A stretch of 64,000 bases of DNA from Oceanobacillus sp. J11TS1 (GTDB lineage Bacteria > Bacillota > Bacilli > Bacillales > Amphibacillaceae): positions 62,001-126,000 of the forward strand of contig NZ_BORO01000008.1 of the NCBI RefSeq assembly GCF_018333215.1, given 5' to 3'. The number at the start of each line of letters is the position of its first letter. Position 1 is the first letter of the stretch. The notes beneath the pieces were generated by a model. It was not told the DNA's origin. It searched no databases and saw only the letters and a list, made by a program, of their open reading frames with translations. This document shows, in pieces, positions 1-8,409 of the stretch. A program made the position numbers and the translations under genes.

Positions 1-757
1 GTTTTTAATTGGTGAAACAGAAGAAGAAACAAGGGCTTTGCGGGAACGTTTTATACAAACGGGCTATATGAAAAAAATGCCAGCTGACATTCGAGAAGGT
101 GTATTAGAACACGGTATCCGCAATTCCCATCTCTTAACTGTAGCGCCAACTGGTAGTACAGGAACGATGGTCGGTGTAAGTACTGGTCTAGAACCTTACT
201 TCTCGTTCTCTTATTTCCGAAGCGGACGATTAGGTAAATTTATAGAGGTAAAAGCGGATATTGTCCAAGAATATTTAAATGCCCATCCGGAAGCTCGTGA
301 TCAAGAACTGCCAGATTGGTTTGTAACTGCGATGGATTTAAGTCCTGAAGCACATGCCGATACACAGTGTGTTATTCAGCGCTGGGTGGATAGTTCTATA
401 TCTAAAACGGTCAACGCCCCTAGAGGTTATACAGTAGACCAAGTAGAGAGTGTTTACCGTCGTCTCTATCAAGGCGGTGCAAAGGGTGGCACGGTCTATG
501 TTGATGGAAGCAGGGACTCTCAAGTTCTTACTTTAAAAGCAGAAGATAATCAAATAGGAGAGCAGACAGAATTATTCCCTGAAGATAAGAAAAAAGTTGT
601 GCTGATGGACACGATTCAAGAATTAGATAAAACCAATGTAACAATTGGTTCAGAGGTAGGAGATACATGTCCTGTATGCCGTGAAGGAAGTGTCCAGGAC
701 ATTGGCGGATGTAATACATGTACAAGCTGCGGTGCACAATTAAAATGTGGTTTATAA
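1..757 (+). CDS. nrdJ: Adenosylcobalamin-dependent ribonucleotide reductase, C-terminal part (partial)
   Basis: The reading frame is open from base 2, so this is the 3' end of a longer gene cut by the window edge. It carries TVAPTGSTGTMVG, typical of the class II ribonucleotide reductase barrel, then ends in a cysteine-rich tail (CPVC, CNTCTSC, KCGL) that in this family re-reduces the active-site disulfide. The enzyme makes deoxyribonucleotides in the cytoplasm using coenzyme B12. About 252 codons of a roughly 800-residue family are present. Identity is from the tail and barrel motifs; the cobalamin-binding part lies outside the window. Confidence 0.85.
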   Translation, partial: FLIGETEEETRALRERFIQTGYMKKMPADIREGVLEHGIRNSHLLTVAPTGSTGTMVGVSTGLEPYFSFSYFRSGRLGKFIEVKADIVQEYLNAHPEARDQELPDWFVTAMDLSPEAHADTQCVIQRWVDSSISKTVNAPRGYTVDQVESVYRRLYQGGAKGGTVYVDGSRDSQVLTLKAEDNQIGEQTELFPEDKKKVVLMDTIQELDKTNVTIGSEVGDTCPVCREGSVQDIGGCNTCTSCGAQLKCGL

Positions 758-799
758 TACAAGAAGAGAGTGGTTTGTGTAATCACTCTCTTCTTGTAT
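757..799 (+). terminator. Hairpin after nrdJ
   Basis: A 16-bp perfect stem (757-772 with 784-799) with an 11-base loop begins at the nrdJ stop codon. No T-run follows, so it may act as an mRNA-stabilising end or weak terminator. Confidence 0.6.
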
Positions 800-992
800 G
801 CACTAAAAAATCTGTTCATATCACCGAAACAAGCAGATAACTATGCCGTCAGCCCATCAAATAACGTTTATCTCAAACGTCTAAAATGAAATCCATTAAA
901 GGAGAAGAAACTGCAAGCAGAATAAAAGCAGTCCCTGCAGGATTTGCTCAAAAATAATTTCCAGATTACAGGTAAACGTAAAAGAATGCACC

Positions 993-1021
993 TTGAGTTT
1001 TATAGTAAAATCAGCTATTAT
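993..1021 (+). promoter_or_regulatory. Sigma-A promoter of mntR
   Basis: TTGAGT (993-998), 17-base spacer, TATTAT (1016-1021). It predicts an mRNA start near 1028 and a leader of about 80 bases. The rest of 800-1110 shows no gene. Confidence 0.5.
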
Positions 1022-1040
1022 TAAAGTTGAAAAAAAGTTT

Positions 1041-1075
1041 CCTTCGATAAAAAAAGTTAACTTTATTATTGAAGG
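1041..1075 (+). promoter_or_regulatory. Imperfect palindrome in the mntR leader
   Basis: Arms CCTTCGATAA and TTATTATTGAAGG pair over about 12 positions around GTTAAC, just upstream of the mntR Shine-Dalgarno. It could be a DNA operator or an RNA hairpin. It does not match the MntR box as I remember it from B. subtilis. Confidence 0.4.
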
Positions 1076-1110
1076 CAGTCACTAATTGTGAGTAAAGGAA
1101 GGAGCTTTTT

Positions 1111-1530
1111 ATGCCTACACCAAGTATGGAAGATTATATTGAAATTATATATAATTTAATAGAAGCAAAAGGGTATGCCAGGGTTTCGTCGATTGCTGAG
1201 GCTTTAGATGTACACCCATCCTCGGTAACAAAAATGGTTCAAAAATTGGACAAGGACAATTATCTAGATTATGAAAAGTACCGCGGATTTGTTTTAACTG
1301 CAAAAGGAAAGAAAATCGGTGAACGGCTTGTTTTTCGACATGAGCTGCTAGAGGATTTTCTTGAATTAATCGGTGTAGAAAAAGAGCATATCTATAATGA
1401 TGTGGAAGGCATTGAACACCATCTTAGCTGGAATTCGATTGATCGAATTGCAGATGTCGTGGCTTACTTCAAAGAGGATGAGAAACGCAGAGATGATTTA
1501 CAAAAATTAAATAAAGCTAACAAAGCATAA
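1111..1530 (+). CDS. mntR: Manganese-responsive transcriptional regulator MntR
   Basis: A 139-residue DtxR-family protein, the family's short form without an SH3-like C-terminal domain. Residues 1-60 form the winged helix ([31 protein letters not shown]), and the metal/dimerisation half contains the GIEHHLS metal-ligand motif near residue 100. MntR-Mn(II) represses manganese uptake and activates efflux genes in Bacillus. ATG start with GGAAGGAGC ahead of it. It stands between nrdJ and yqhO and is probably transcribed alone, since it has its own promoter and terminator. Confidence 0.95.
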   Translation: MPTPSMEDYIEIIYNLIEAKGYARVSSIAEALDVHPSSVTKMVQKLDKDNYLDYEKYRGFVLTAKGKKIGERLVFRHELLEDFLELIGVEKEHIYNDVEGIEHHLSWNSIDRIADVVAYFKEDEKRRDDLQKLNKANKA

Positions 1531-1563
1531 GCCGTTGTTCTATAGAATAACTGGCTTTTTTTA
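1527..1563 (+). terminator. Terminator after mntR
   Basis: AAGCC...GGCTT stem with an inner TTCTATAGAA palindrome, followed by TTTTTTT. Confidence 0.75.
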
Positions 1564-1667
1564 TGGCAACTTACCCGATATTACCTCCTTACAGCGAGCC
1601 AAACGCATAATAAACAAGCATTTCGGCGTATAAATCAATAAGCAACTAAATGGGATGGGGCGATGTC

Positions 1668-2558
1668 ATGAAAATTGATGCTGTATTTTCTGGCGGGGGA
1701 GTGAAGGGATTTGCCTACGTCGGTGTACTTGAGGCGTGGGAGGAGAAAAATATACAAGTGGAACGCGTAGCTGGTACTTCCGCGGGAGCGATTGTTGCAG
1801 GATTAATAGCGGCAGGTTATCACTGTACAGACATTAAAGAATTAATGAAAACGTTGGATATAAATGAACTGGCTGACCCACCAGTATTATCAAAGCTATT
1901 CCCTATAACAAAGTGGTTATTTCTTTATTTTCAATTAGGGTTATACAAAGGAGAGAAGTTAGAAAAATGGATTGCTCAAGCTTTGGCCGACCGCAATGTA
2001 TATCAATTTAGCGATTTAAAAAAAGACGCGTTAAAAGTAGTGGTAAGCGATTTATCACTTGGGAAATTAGTTGTCATTCCTGATGATCTAGAAAGAGTTT
2101 ATGGCATTCATCCAGATTCTTTTTCTGTAGCAACGGCAATCCGCATGAGTGCTGGATTCCCTTATTTTTTTATGCCAAAAACAATCCAAGGCAAAAACAA
2201 GCAAAAAAGCATTATGATTGATGGTGGTTTACTTAGTAACTTTCCCCTATGGATTTTTTCTGAGGATAAGGGTATACAAATTCGTCCAGTTATTGGTGTG
2301 AAATTGACAGAAACGGATACTTCAATTGATTCACGGGAAATCCGAAATGCTCTTAATATGTTTCCTTCTTTGTTCTCAACAATGAAACAGGCACACGACA
2401 ATCGATATATTTCCAAAAATCAAGCAAATAAGATTATTTTTGTTCCAATCCCCGGCGTGAATTCCATGAATTTTAATATAACAGATAATAAAAGAGAGGA
2501 ATTACGCGAGATCGGAAAGAAATCTAGTGAAAAATTCTTGCGTACTTGGAGCGGTTGA
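1668..2558 (+). CDS. yqhO: Patatin-like phospholipase/acyl hydrolase (YqhO family)
   Basis: The protein starts with the patatin oxyanion-hole motif FSGGGVKGFAYVG, followed by the nucleophile elbow GTSAG (about residue 40) and the catalytic Asp in MIDGGLLSNFP (about residue 185). This is the Ser-Asp dyad of the RssA/patatin serine hydrolases, cytoplasmic enzymes of unknown natural substrate in Bacillus. I chose the ATG at 1668 because GATGGGGCGA lies correctly ahead of it; an in-frame ATG at 1650 would add six residues. Gene order next to mntR matches B. subtilis yqhO. Confidence 0.85.
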   Translation: MKIDAVFSGGGVKGFAYVGVLEAWEEKNIQVERVAGTSAGAIVAGLIAAGYHCTDIKELMKTLDINELADPPVLSKLFPITKWLFLYFQLGLYKGEKLEKWIAQALADRNVYQFSDLKKDALKVVVSDLSLGKLVVIPDDLERVYGIHPDSFSVATAIRMSAGFPYFFMPKTIQGKNKQKSIMIDGGLLSNFPLWIFSEDKGIQIRPVIGVKLTETDTSIDSREIRNALNMFPSLFSTMKQAHDNRYISKNQANKIIFVPIPGVNSMNFNITDNKREELREIGKKSSEKFLRTWSG

Positions 2559-2604
2559 GGAGAAGTTCGTTACCTTAAAGCTCATGGAGATCAAGATAAA
2601 ACAC

Positions 2605-2650
2605 ACTTAGATACGCATTCAAATGATTCACAAATTTGAATGCGTTCTAC
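2605..2650. terminator. Hairpin after yqhO
   Basis: ACGCATTCAAAT pairs with AATTTGAATGCGT (2613-2644), a strong stem with a short loop between convergent genes. The T-run is poor (CTACCTTT). Confidence 0.55.
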
Positions 2651-2747
2651 CTTTACATGGGACGACCACCCCAAAATTGCTCCTCAAAATAGAATGTGAA
2701 ACTTCCAGCTAAAGGATGTTTCGTTTTATATAGGACAACTTTTTTGA

Positions 2748-2785
2748 AACAAAAGGAAAAGGAGCCTAATCAATATAAGCTCCTG
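2748..2785 (-). terminator. Terminator of yqhP
   Basis: Read on the minus strand: AGGAGC stem, 13-base loop, GCTCCT, then TTTTCCTTTTG. Confidence 0.65.
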
Positions 2786-2842
2786 GGTATGTTTGCGATA
2801 GGTACGATGTAATTTCGTAATCACTATATTTTATAAATGACC

Positions 2843-3220
2843 TTATAATGAGGAAGCCCGATTTTTCTTCTTCGCTTTGCTTCCGTCAATTACACGCAAA
2901 TGACTTGCTCTTTTAGGATTTCTTTTCTTTTGGGGTGATTTCTGATGGCTTACAGTTTTCACGGCCTTGTGATGACCATATTTTGATTTAGATTGTTTCA
3001 CAGCCTGTTTGTATTTCTTCATATTATCTGTTTGCCGGCCAGAAGGCTGCCTGCGCATGAGAAAGAAATAAATCAATCCAAAGATAGCTGCCCCTATGAA
3101 GACAGAGATGAAAAGTCTTGATAAAAATGCGACTGTATTGCCGAACAGCTGTGAAAATAAACCAAATGCCGCAAAAGCGATTATCAAATAAACAAAGATA
3201 GATACTGCTTTACTTCTCAA
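2843..3220 (-). CDS. yqhP: SA1362/YqhP-family small membrane protein
   Basis: A 125-residue protein with two hydrophobic segments (about residues 5-27 and 33-52) and a very basic hydrophilic tail rich in K, R and Q. The topology suggests a membrane anchor with a cytoplasmic basic domain; the function is unknown in the family. I start it at the TTG at 3220, which has GGAAGGAGG nine bases ahead; an upstream in-frame TTG at 3244 lacks such a site. Position beside yqhO but on the opposite strand fits B. subtilis yqhP. The family call rests on gene order and general shape. Confidence 0.7.
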   Translation of the reverse strand: MRSKAVSIFVYLIIAFAAFGLFSQLFGNTVAFLSRLFISVFIGAAIFGLIYFFLMRRQPSGRQTDNMKKYKQAVKQSKSKYGHHKAVKTVSHQKSPQKKRNPKRASHLRVIDGSKAKKKNRASSL

Positions 3221-3354
3221 TTGAAATCCTCCTTCCTCACACAATATATTCTACTGCCCATTTTACCATATCCTGATGGGAGATGCTGTGTAATATTATT
3301 CTGCGTTTCTTACTAATTATTTATTCCCCTTTTTTATGAATAATATTCTCCTAA

Positions 3355-3716
3355 TTTATAGAGGTTGTTCAAAAAGCCCTATAAAAATGACGCATCCTTT
3401 TTGGCTCTTCACCAAAATCTATGGATGACAAATTATAATGAATTTGTTAGAGCAATCGCTACGGAAAAACACTACGCTTTCCATGGGCTTGCGCTCAGCC
3501 TCCTCGAAAAAAGAAGATCACTTTTTCCTGCGGGGTCTTCCCACTGGGACTGCGATTACTCGCCCCACCGAAGACCATTGCGCTTTCCCATAGGAGTCTC
3601 CGTGTTTTTCCTCCGCTAGCTAGACATAATTAACATATTTATTCTTTAATATCAACCATAGATTATTTTGGTTTTGACCCTCCTTTTTACCGAACTTTTT
3701 GAACACGTACTTATTG
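3355..3716. repeat. MITE-like intergenic element (copy A1)
   Basis: About 360 bases bounded by inverted termini: TTTATAGAGGTTGTTCAAAA at the left and its relative ending in CTTTTTGAACACGTACTTA at the right. A second inverted pair inside (around ACCAAAATCTATGG at 3412-3426 and the complement near 3655-3675) flanks a GC-richer core. The core is similar to the elements at 32488-32818 and 45975-46135, and the outer ends to those at 34126-34370 and 40370-40621. The 84-codon open frame inside is not preserved between copies, so I do not call it a gene. Confidence 0.75.
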
Positions 3717-3776
3717 AAAGATTATTCAATCATACTCGCTTTAATAATTGGTCATACTAGATGACGGAGGTGTTTT

Positions 3777-4301
3777 ATGATGAGACGAATGACGAAGAAA
3801 GTACAAAAAGAGGAGCAACAATTAAAAGAAAACGAGGAATCTATATTAAAGAAGGCGATGTATACAGGCTTTGTAGGAGGGGTTGTGTTTAGCTTGCTTG
3901 GGAGTATTCTATATTACTTCAATTTTCTTGAAGTCTCTCCGAAATTATATTTATTAACGTCTTGGGTAGATGCAGGGTGGACCGATACATGGCTGGGCAT
4001 CTTATTCACAACCATTCTAGCGGGAATAGTCTCTTTGCTCGTTGCATTTTTATATTACCTTATCTTTAAAAAGATAAAATATATGTGGGCAGGGGTCCTG
4101 TATGGTTTTATATTATGGGCCATCCTATTCGTTGTTTTCCGTCCGATATTTACAGATATACCCCATATTATGGAATGGACAATAGATACATGGGTGACAA
4201 CGATATGTTTATTTATTTTATATGGTACATTTATTGGCTATTCTATCTCATATGATTTTATGGATTCGCAGCAGACAGAAGATATGATTGAAAATAGCTA
4301 G
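3777..4301 (+). CDS. yqhR: YqhR-family integral membrane protein
   Basis: 174 residues: a charged, K/E-rich N-terminal 25 residues, then four hydrophobic segments at about 30-50, 75-97, 105-122 and 138-158. Function is not established in the family. GGAGGTG at 3763-3769 sets the start at 3777 or the adjacent ATG at 3780. In B. subtilis yqhQ precedes and aroQ follows yqhR; neither is present here, and the space upstream is taken by a repeat element. Confidence 0.75.
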   Translation: MMRRMTKKVQKEEQQLKENEESILKKAMYTGFVGGVVFSLLGSILYYFNFLEVSPKLYLLTSWVDAGWTDTWLGILFTTILAGIVSLLVAFLYYLIFKKIKYMWAGVLYGFILWAILFVVFRPIFTDIPHIMEWTIDTWVTTICLFILYGTFIGYSISYDFMDSQQTEDMIENS

Positions 4302-4385
4302 AATTTTCCTGTGATTATTCAAACTTCTTTCTATCTATGATAAAATTACTTACGATACTTGAGATTTTGGAGAGGATGAAGCCTT

Positions 4386-5447
4386 TTGACGAAAATTAAT
4401 CACCTGCGTGCAAAATTAGAAGAACACAAAGTGGATGCAATGATTATTGATAGTCCTTATAACAGACGTTATATTACAAACTTTACTGGTACAGCCGGCA
4501 CCGTATTAGTAACGGCGGACAAAGCGATATTTATTACGGATTTCCGTTACACAGAACAAGCTGCTGCTCAGGCACCAGCGTTCGAAATTGTGGAACATAA
4601 GCAAGGGATGATTCAAGAAATTGCCAATCAAATAAATAAGTTAGGCGTTAAGAGACTTGCTTTTGAAAAAAATTATACAACTTATAGCCAGTTTGAGACG
4701 TATAAACACCAATTTTCTCAAGAATTAGTCCCTGTAGAAGGATTAATTGAATCATTACGTATGATCAAGACTTCTGATGAATTAGCTATTATTAAAAAAG
4801 CTACCAAAATCGCCGATGATGCATTTGAGCATATTCAATCATATATCAAGCCGGGCGTACCGGAAATTGAAATATCGAATGAATTGGAATTTTTTATGCG
4901 CAGACAGGGAGCGACTTCATCTAGCTTCGATACAATAGTTGCCTCAGGGGAACGCTCAGCTTTGCCACATGGCGTTGCTTCACGTAAGAAAATTCAAGAG
5001 GGAGAACTTGTGACGCTCGATTACGGTGCATTATATGATGGATATTGCTCTGATATTACAAGAACTGTAGCTGTTGGAGAAATTTCTGTAGAGTTACGTG
5101 AAATTTATGATATAGTATTAGAGGCGAACCTTCGTGGAGTAAAAGGTACAAAACCAGGTATGACTGGGAAAGAGGCGGATGCTTTAACCCGTGATTATAT
5201 TACGGAAAAAGGATTTGGTGAATATTTCGGTCATTCGACAGGTCACGCTGTAGGTATGGAAGTACATGAAGGTCCCGGTTTATCAACTCGATCTGATGCG
5301 GTATTAAAACCAGGTATGGTAGTTACAGTGGAGCCGGGAATTTATATTCCGGGTCTGGGCGGCTGTCGTATTGAGGATGATATTGTAATTACGGAAGACG
5401 GTAATGAACGGCTGACATTTGCTCCAAAAGAATTAATACAACTATAA
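4386..5447 (+). CDS. papA: M24 family Xaa-Pro aminopeptidase
   Basis: 353 residues with an N-terminal creatinase-type domain (1-125) and a C-terminal pita-bread metallopeptidase domain. Metal ligands are visible in order: LDYGALYDGYCSDITRT (two Asp), GHSTGHAVGMEVHEGP (His), TVEPGIY (Glu) and IEDDIVIT (Glu). It removes N-terminal residues preceding proline from peptides in the cytoplasm. TTG start with GGAGAGG ten bases ahead. It is directly followed by efp, 24 bases away, as in many Bacillaceae; the pairing is notable because both act on proline-linked problems. Confidence 0.93.
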   Translation: MTKINHLRAKLEEHKVDAMIIDSPYNRRYITNFTGTAGTVLVTADKAIFITDFRYTEQAAAQAPAFEIVEHKQGMIQEIANQINKLGVKRLAFEKNYTTYSQFETYKHQFSQELVPVEGLIESLRMIKTSDELAIIKKATKIADDAFEHIQSYIKPGVPEIEISNELEFFMRRQGATSSSFDTIVASGERSALPHGVASRKKIQEGELVTLDYGALYDGYCSDITRTVAVGEISVELREIYDIVLEANLRGVKGTKPGMTGKEADALTRDYITEKGFGEYFGHSTGHAVGMEVHEGPGLSTRSDAVLKPGMVVTVEPGIYIPGLGGCRIEDDIVITEDGNERLTFAPKELIQL

Positions 5448-5471
5448 AATAAGGGCAACAGGAGGAAAAAT

Positions 5472-6029
5472 ATGATTTCAGTAAACGATTTTAAAACAGG
5501 ATTAACCATTGAAGTAGACAATGATATTTGGCAGGTTATTGAATTCCAACATGTAAAACCTGGTAAAGGAGCGGCTTTTGTTCGCTCTAAACTGCGTAAT
5601 TTACGTAGTGGTAATATCCAAGAGAGAACTTTCCGTGCGGGTGAAAAAGTAGGGAAAGCACATATTGAAAATAACAAAATGCAGTATTTATACGCTTCTG
5701 GCGATGCGCATGCTTTTATGGATACATCAACATACGAACAAATTGAAATTCCTGAAAACCAAATTAAAGATCAATTAAAATTTATTAAAGAAAATATGGA
5801 AGTTTCCGTCATTACCTACCAAGGCGAAATTATTGGTGTAGACCTTCCAAATAACGTTGAACTTCAAGTAACTGCAACAGAGCCTGGAATTAAAGGGGAT
5901 ACTGCTAGTGGCGGTTCAAAGCCAGCTACATTAGAAACTGGACATACAGTACAAGTACCTTTCTTTATTAACGAAGGTGACGTGCTCGTAATTAATACAG
6001 CTGACGGAAAATACGTTTCCAGAGCATAA
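5472..6029 (+). CDS. efp: Translation elongation factor P
   Basis: 185 residues, full family length, with the KOW-like N-terminal domain and two OB-type domains. The loop [17 protein letters not shown] carries the Lys that sits near the peptidyl-transferase centre, and the C-terminal signature includes [10 protein letters not shown]-like and [20 protein letters not shown] relieves ribosome stalling on polyproline. AGGAGG precedes the ATG. No yqhV homologue separates it from spoIIIAA. Confidence 0.97.
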   Translation: MISVNDFKTGLTIEVDNDIWQVIEFQHVKPGKGAAFVRSKLRNLRSGNIQERTFRAGEKVGKAHIENNKMQYLYASGDAHAFMDTSTYEQIEIPENQIKDQLKFIKENMEVSVITYQGEIIGVDLPNNVELQVTATEPGIKGDTASGGSKPATLETGHTVQVPFFINEGDVLVINTADGKYVSRA

Positions 6030-6039
6030 TTTTAGTGAA

Positions 6040-6082
6040 AACAAGCAGTCTGCATAGATGAAGCAGGCTGTTTGTTTTTTTT
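6040..6082 (+). terminator. Terminator after efp
   Basis: ACAAGCAGTCTGC pairs with GCAGGCTGTTTGT, then a run of T (TTTTTTTT). Confidence 0.8.
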
Positions 6083-6287
6083 ATGCCAAAAATAGCGATG
6101 GCAGACTTATGAACGTTTTTTCCTTGTATATTCTCCACCAACATTTCTCCATAGCCCCTATATTTTAAACTTTTCTGCAAGGAATCATGATTTGATTCTA
6201 ATCCCTCGAGCATAATTTCATTTTAAAATCATATATCTCTAAGTAAAACAAGCTAACAATGTTTTTTCAAAAAAGCGGGGTTTTATA

Positions 6288-7241
6288 ATGAATGAGATTT
6301 TGCGTCTTTTTCCACCATATTTTCAAGACCGGATAGAAGATTTAGTCAGTCGTCGCTGGTCTCAGCTCCAAGAAATCAGGGTGCGTATGCATCAAAAAAT
6401 AGAATTTATTTTTGATTCCTCTATTTGCTGGCTGGACAAGCCGTTGCCGACAAAAAAAGAAGCGATATATATTCTTAATCAACTGAGTGAATATTCCCTT
6501 TATCGAATGGAAGAAGAATTGCGCAATGGATATATAACGATTGAGGGGGGGCATCGTGTTGGTATCGCAGGCGGAATTATAATGAGTGATCGAAGGGTCA
6601 AAGCAATTCAGCCAGTTTCTTTTTTTAATATTCGTATTGCCAAGCAAAAAAAAGGATGTGCAGATGGTTTAATGCCTTATATCTATGATGGTTCTTATCA
6701 TCATACAATGATCCTCGGAGCACCACAATCTGGAAAAACAACGGTAATCCGGGACATCTGCAGGCAGATAGCTATCCAATCTGATTCAAATCGCTCTAAA
6801 AAAGTAACGATTGTAGATGAGCGTTCAGAAATAGCAGCTTCCATCCGTGGCGTTCCACAGCATGATGTAGGAGAACGAACGGATGTTTTAGATGCTTGTC
6901 CAAAGGCAGAGGGGATGATGATGGCAATTCGCACCTTATCCCCTGATATTCTCGTGGTAGATGAAATTGGGGCAGCGAACGATGTCGAAGCAATTATTGA
7001 AGCATCTCAAGCAGGAGTAAAAGTTATTTGTACGATACACGCCAGTGATATGGCCGATTTATATCGTCGCCCAACTTTACAAAAGTTATTAGATGAATCT
7101 ATTTTTGAACGATTCTTATTACTGGGTCAAGGAAAAAAGATTGGTAAGCTTATGCATGCTTTTGATAGTGACGGTAAGCAGATCAATCTCAAGCGAAGAG
7201 GTGGTGGCATTGAAATGGATTGGCGTACTGCTTTTAATTAG
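6288..7241 (+). CDS. spoIIIAA: Stage III sporulation protein AA, ATPase of the feeding-tube complex
   Basis: 317 residues. Walker A GAPQSGKT at residues 144-151, and a Walker B-like VVDEIG about 75 residues later with a following TIHA switch motif, as in type II/IV secretion ATPases. In B. subtilis it powers the SpoIIIA-SpoIIQ channel from the mother cell into the forespore. First gene of an eight-gene operon; the expected sigma-E promoter is not convincing here (TCATATA at 6229 is good but its partner CTAACAAT lies too far away). Its end overlaps spoIIIAB by 32 bases. Confidence 0.95.
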   Translation: MNEILRLFPPYFQDRIEDLVSRRWSQLQEIRVRMHQKIEFIFDSSICWLDKPLPTKKEAIYILNQLSEYSLYRMEEELRNGYITIEGGHRVGIAGGIIMSDRRVKAIQPVSFFNIRIAKQKKGCADGLMPYIYDGSYHHTMILGAPQSGKTTVIRDICRQIAIQSDSNRSKKVTIVDERSEIAASIRGVPQHDVGERTDVLDACPKAEGMMMAIRTLSPDILVVDEIGAANDVEAIIEASQAGVKVICTIHASDMADLYRRPTLQKLLDESIFERFLLLGQGKKIGKLMHAFDSDGKQINLKRRGGGIEMDWRTAFN

Positions 7242-7722
7242 TATGTCTACGGCTCTTGGATGGGAATGGGGCAGAGCATTAAAGCAGCGTCCAAAGCATA
7301 TTCAATTATTTTTACAATCGCTTCAGATTTTAGAGGCGGAAATGGTATATAGCCAAGTACCATTACAGGAGGCATTTCAAATTATCGGGAAGAAAATACC
7401 TAATCCTATCGCCATATTTTATCAAGAAGTCGCTGAAGAGTTAAAAAATCAAGAAAAGGACTTTGATGAAATATGGTCAGGAGGTGTTCGAAAATTAATC
7501 GAACAATCGTCGCTCCAAAAAAGTGAGCTGGAGATACTCATTCAATTTGGCAGGACACTTGGTCAGCATGACATTGAACAGCAGCAAAAGCATTTAAAAT
7601 TAACAAACCTCTATTTAGAGGAGCAGTGGAAAAAAGCTGCGGAACGTTTTAATACTTACGGAAAGTTATCGAATGTACTTGGTCTTCTTTGTGGAATTTT
7701 TCTGGCTCTCTTGTTCATCTAG
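7210..7722 (+). CDS. spoIIIAB: Stage III sporulation protein AB
   Basis: 170 residues. Hydrophobic segments at both ends (about 2-16 and 150-168) flank a helical domain with the type II secretion GspF-like pattern SLQILEAEMVYSQVPLQEAF. A longer open frame extends to 7093, but homologues begin at MKWIGVLLL, and a GAGGTGG ribosome site inside spoIIIAA lies just before the TTG at 7210. Part of the mother-cell side of the engulfment channel. Confidence 0.92.
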   Translation: MKWIGVLLLISMSTALGWEWGRALKQRPKHIQLFLQSLQILEAEMVYSQVPLQEAFQIIGKKIPNPIAIFYQEVAEELKNQEKDFDEIWSGGVRKLIEQSSLQKSELEILIQFGRTLGQHDIEQQQKHLKLTNLYLEEQWKKAAERFNTYGKLSNVLGLLCGIFLALLFI

Positions 7723-7767
7723 TATCTAGCATAAAAAAGGTTTGGTGGTAAGGGAAGGAGTAGGGAC

Positions 7768-7968
7768 ATGTTTGTGGATGCATTAATACTTTTTCAAATT
7801 GCTGGCATAGGAATTATAGTCGCGCTAATCCATACGATTTTAAAACAAATGGGGAAGGAAGAAATTGCTCAGTTTGCGACATTAATTGGTTTTATATTGG
7901 TTCTGCTTATTGTGGTAAACGGGCTCTCAGATTTATTTCAGCAGATTAGGTCTGTATTTCTATTTTAA
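7768..7968 (+). CDS. spoIIIAC: Stage III sporulation protein AC
   Basis: 66 residues with two hydrophobic segments (about 4-22 and 33-52), the usual length for SpoIIIAC, an integral membrane component of the channel. Preceded by GGAAGGAG. Confidence 0.93.
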   Translation: MFVDALILFQIAGIGIIVALIHTILKQMGKEEIAQFATLIGFILVLLIVVNGLSDLFQQIRSVFLF

Positions 7969-7979
7969 GGAGATTGTAT

Positions 7980-8372
7980 ATGGATATTCTCCAAATCACG
8001 GTTTTAGGCGTATTAGCAAGTATATTATATATCCTTCTTAAAGAAGTACATGCTTCTATTGCTTTTTTAATTATCCTAATTACCGGTATTGTCATCTTTT
8101 TTTCAATTATACAGCAAATCCAATTAATATTTGAAACAATCCAAAGGTTAGGAGATCAGGCAAATGTTCAGGGGCTTTATTTAACAACCATTTTAAAAAT
8201 TATTGGGATTTCCTATATTGCTGAAATTGGAGCCCATTTAACAAAAGATGCAGGTCTTCATTCGGTATCAAAATACATTGAACTTGCGGGGAAAATATTT
8301 ATTTTATTGCTTGCTGTTCCAATTATTACTGCAGTGATTGAAGCGATTATCGGGTTTATTCCAAATATCTAA
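7980..8372 (+). CDS. spoIIIAD: Stage III sporulation protein AD
   Basis: 130 residues, almost entirely hydrophobic with about four membrane segments, matching SpoIIIAD. Eleven bases follow spoIIIAC. The ATG at 7980 is eight bases from AAGGAG; an in-frame TTG at 7974 is too close to that site. Confidence 0.92.
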   Translation: MDILQITVLGVLASILYILLKEVHASIAFLIILITGIVIFFSIIQQIQLIFETIQRLGDQANVQGLYLTTILKIIGISYIAEIGAHLTKDAGLHSVSKYIELAGKIFILLLAVPIITAVIEAIIGFIPNI

Positions 8373-8409
8373 CTGATCAAGAAAAGAAGCCAGGAAGGGA
8401 GTATTTAGA

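Noticed and set aside
3365-3619. 84-codon open frame, and a similar 72-codon frame at 32517-32735 on the minus strand
   Set aside because: Both fall in the repeat family A. Their reading frames diverge after a short shared stretch and lack ribosome sites, so they are by-products of the repeat.
6229-6260. Sigma-E promoter of spoIIIA
   Set aside because: The TCATATA -35 fits, but the nearest -10-like CTAACAAT is 17 bases away instead of 13-15 and matches only six of eight positions.
7093-7209. N-terminal extension of spoIIIAB
   Set aside because: It overlaps spoIIIAA heavily and has no ribosome site; homologues begin at MKWIGV.
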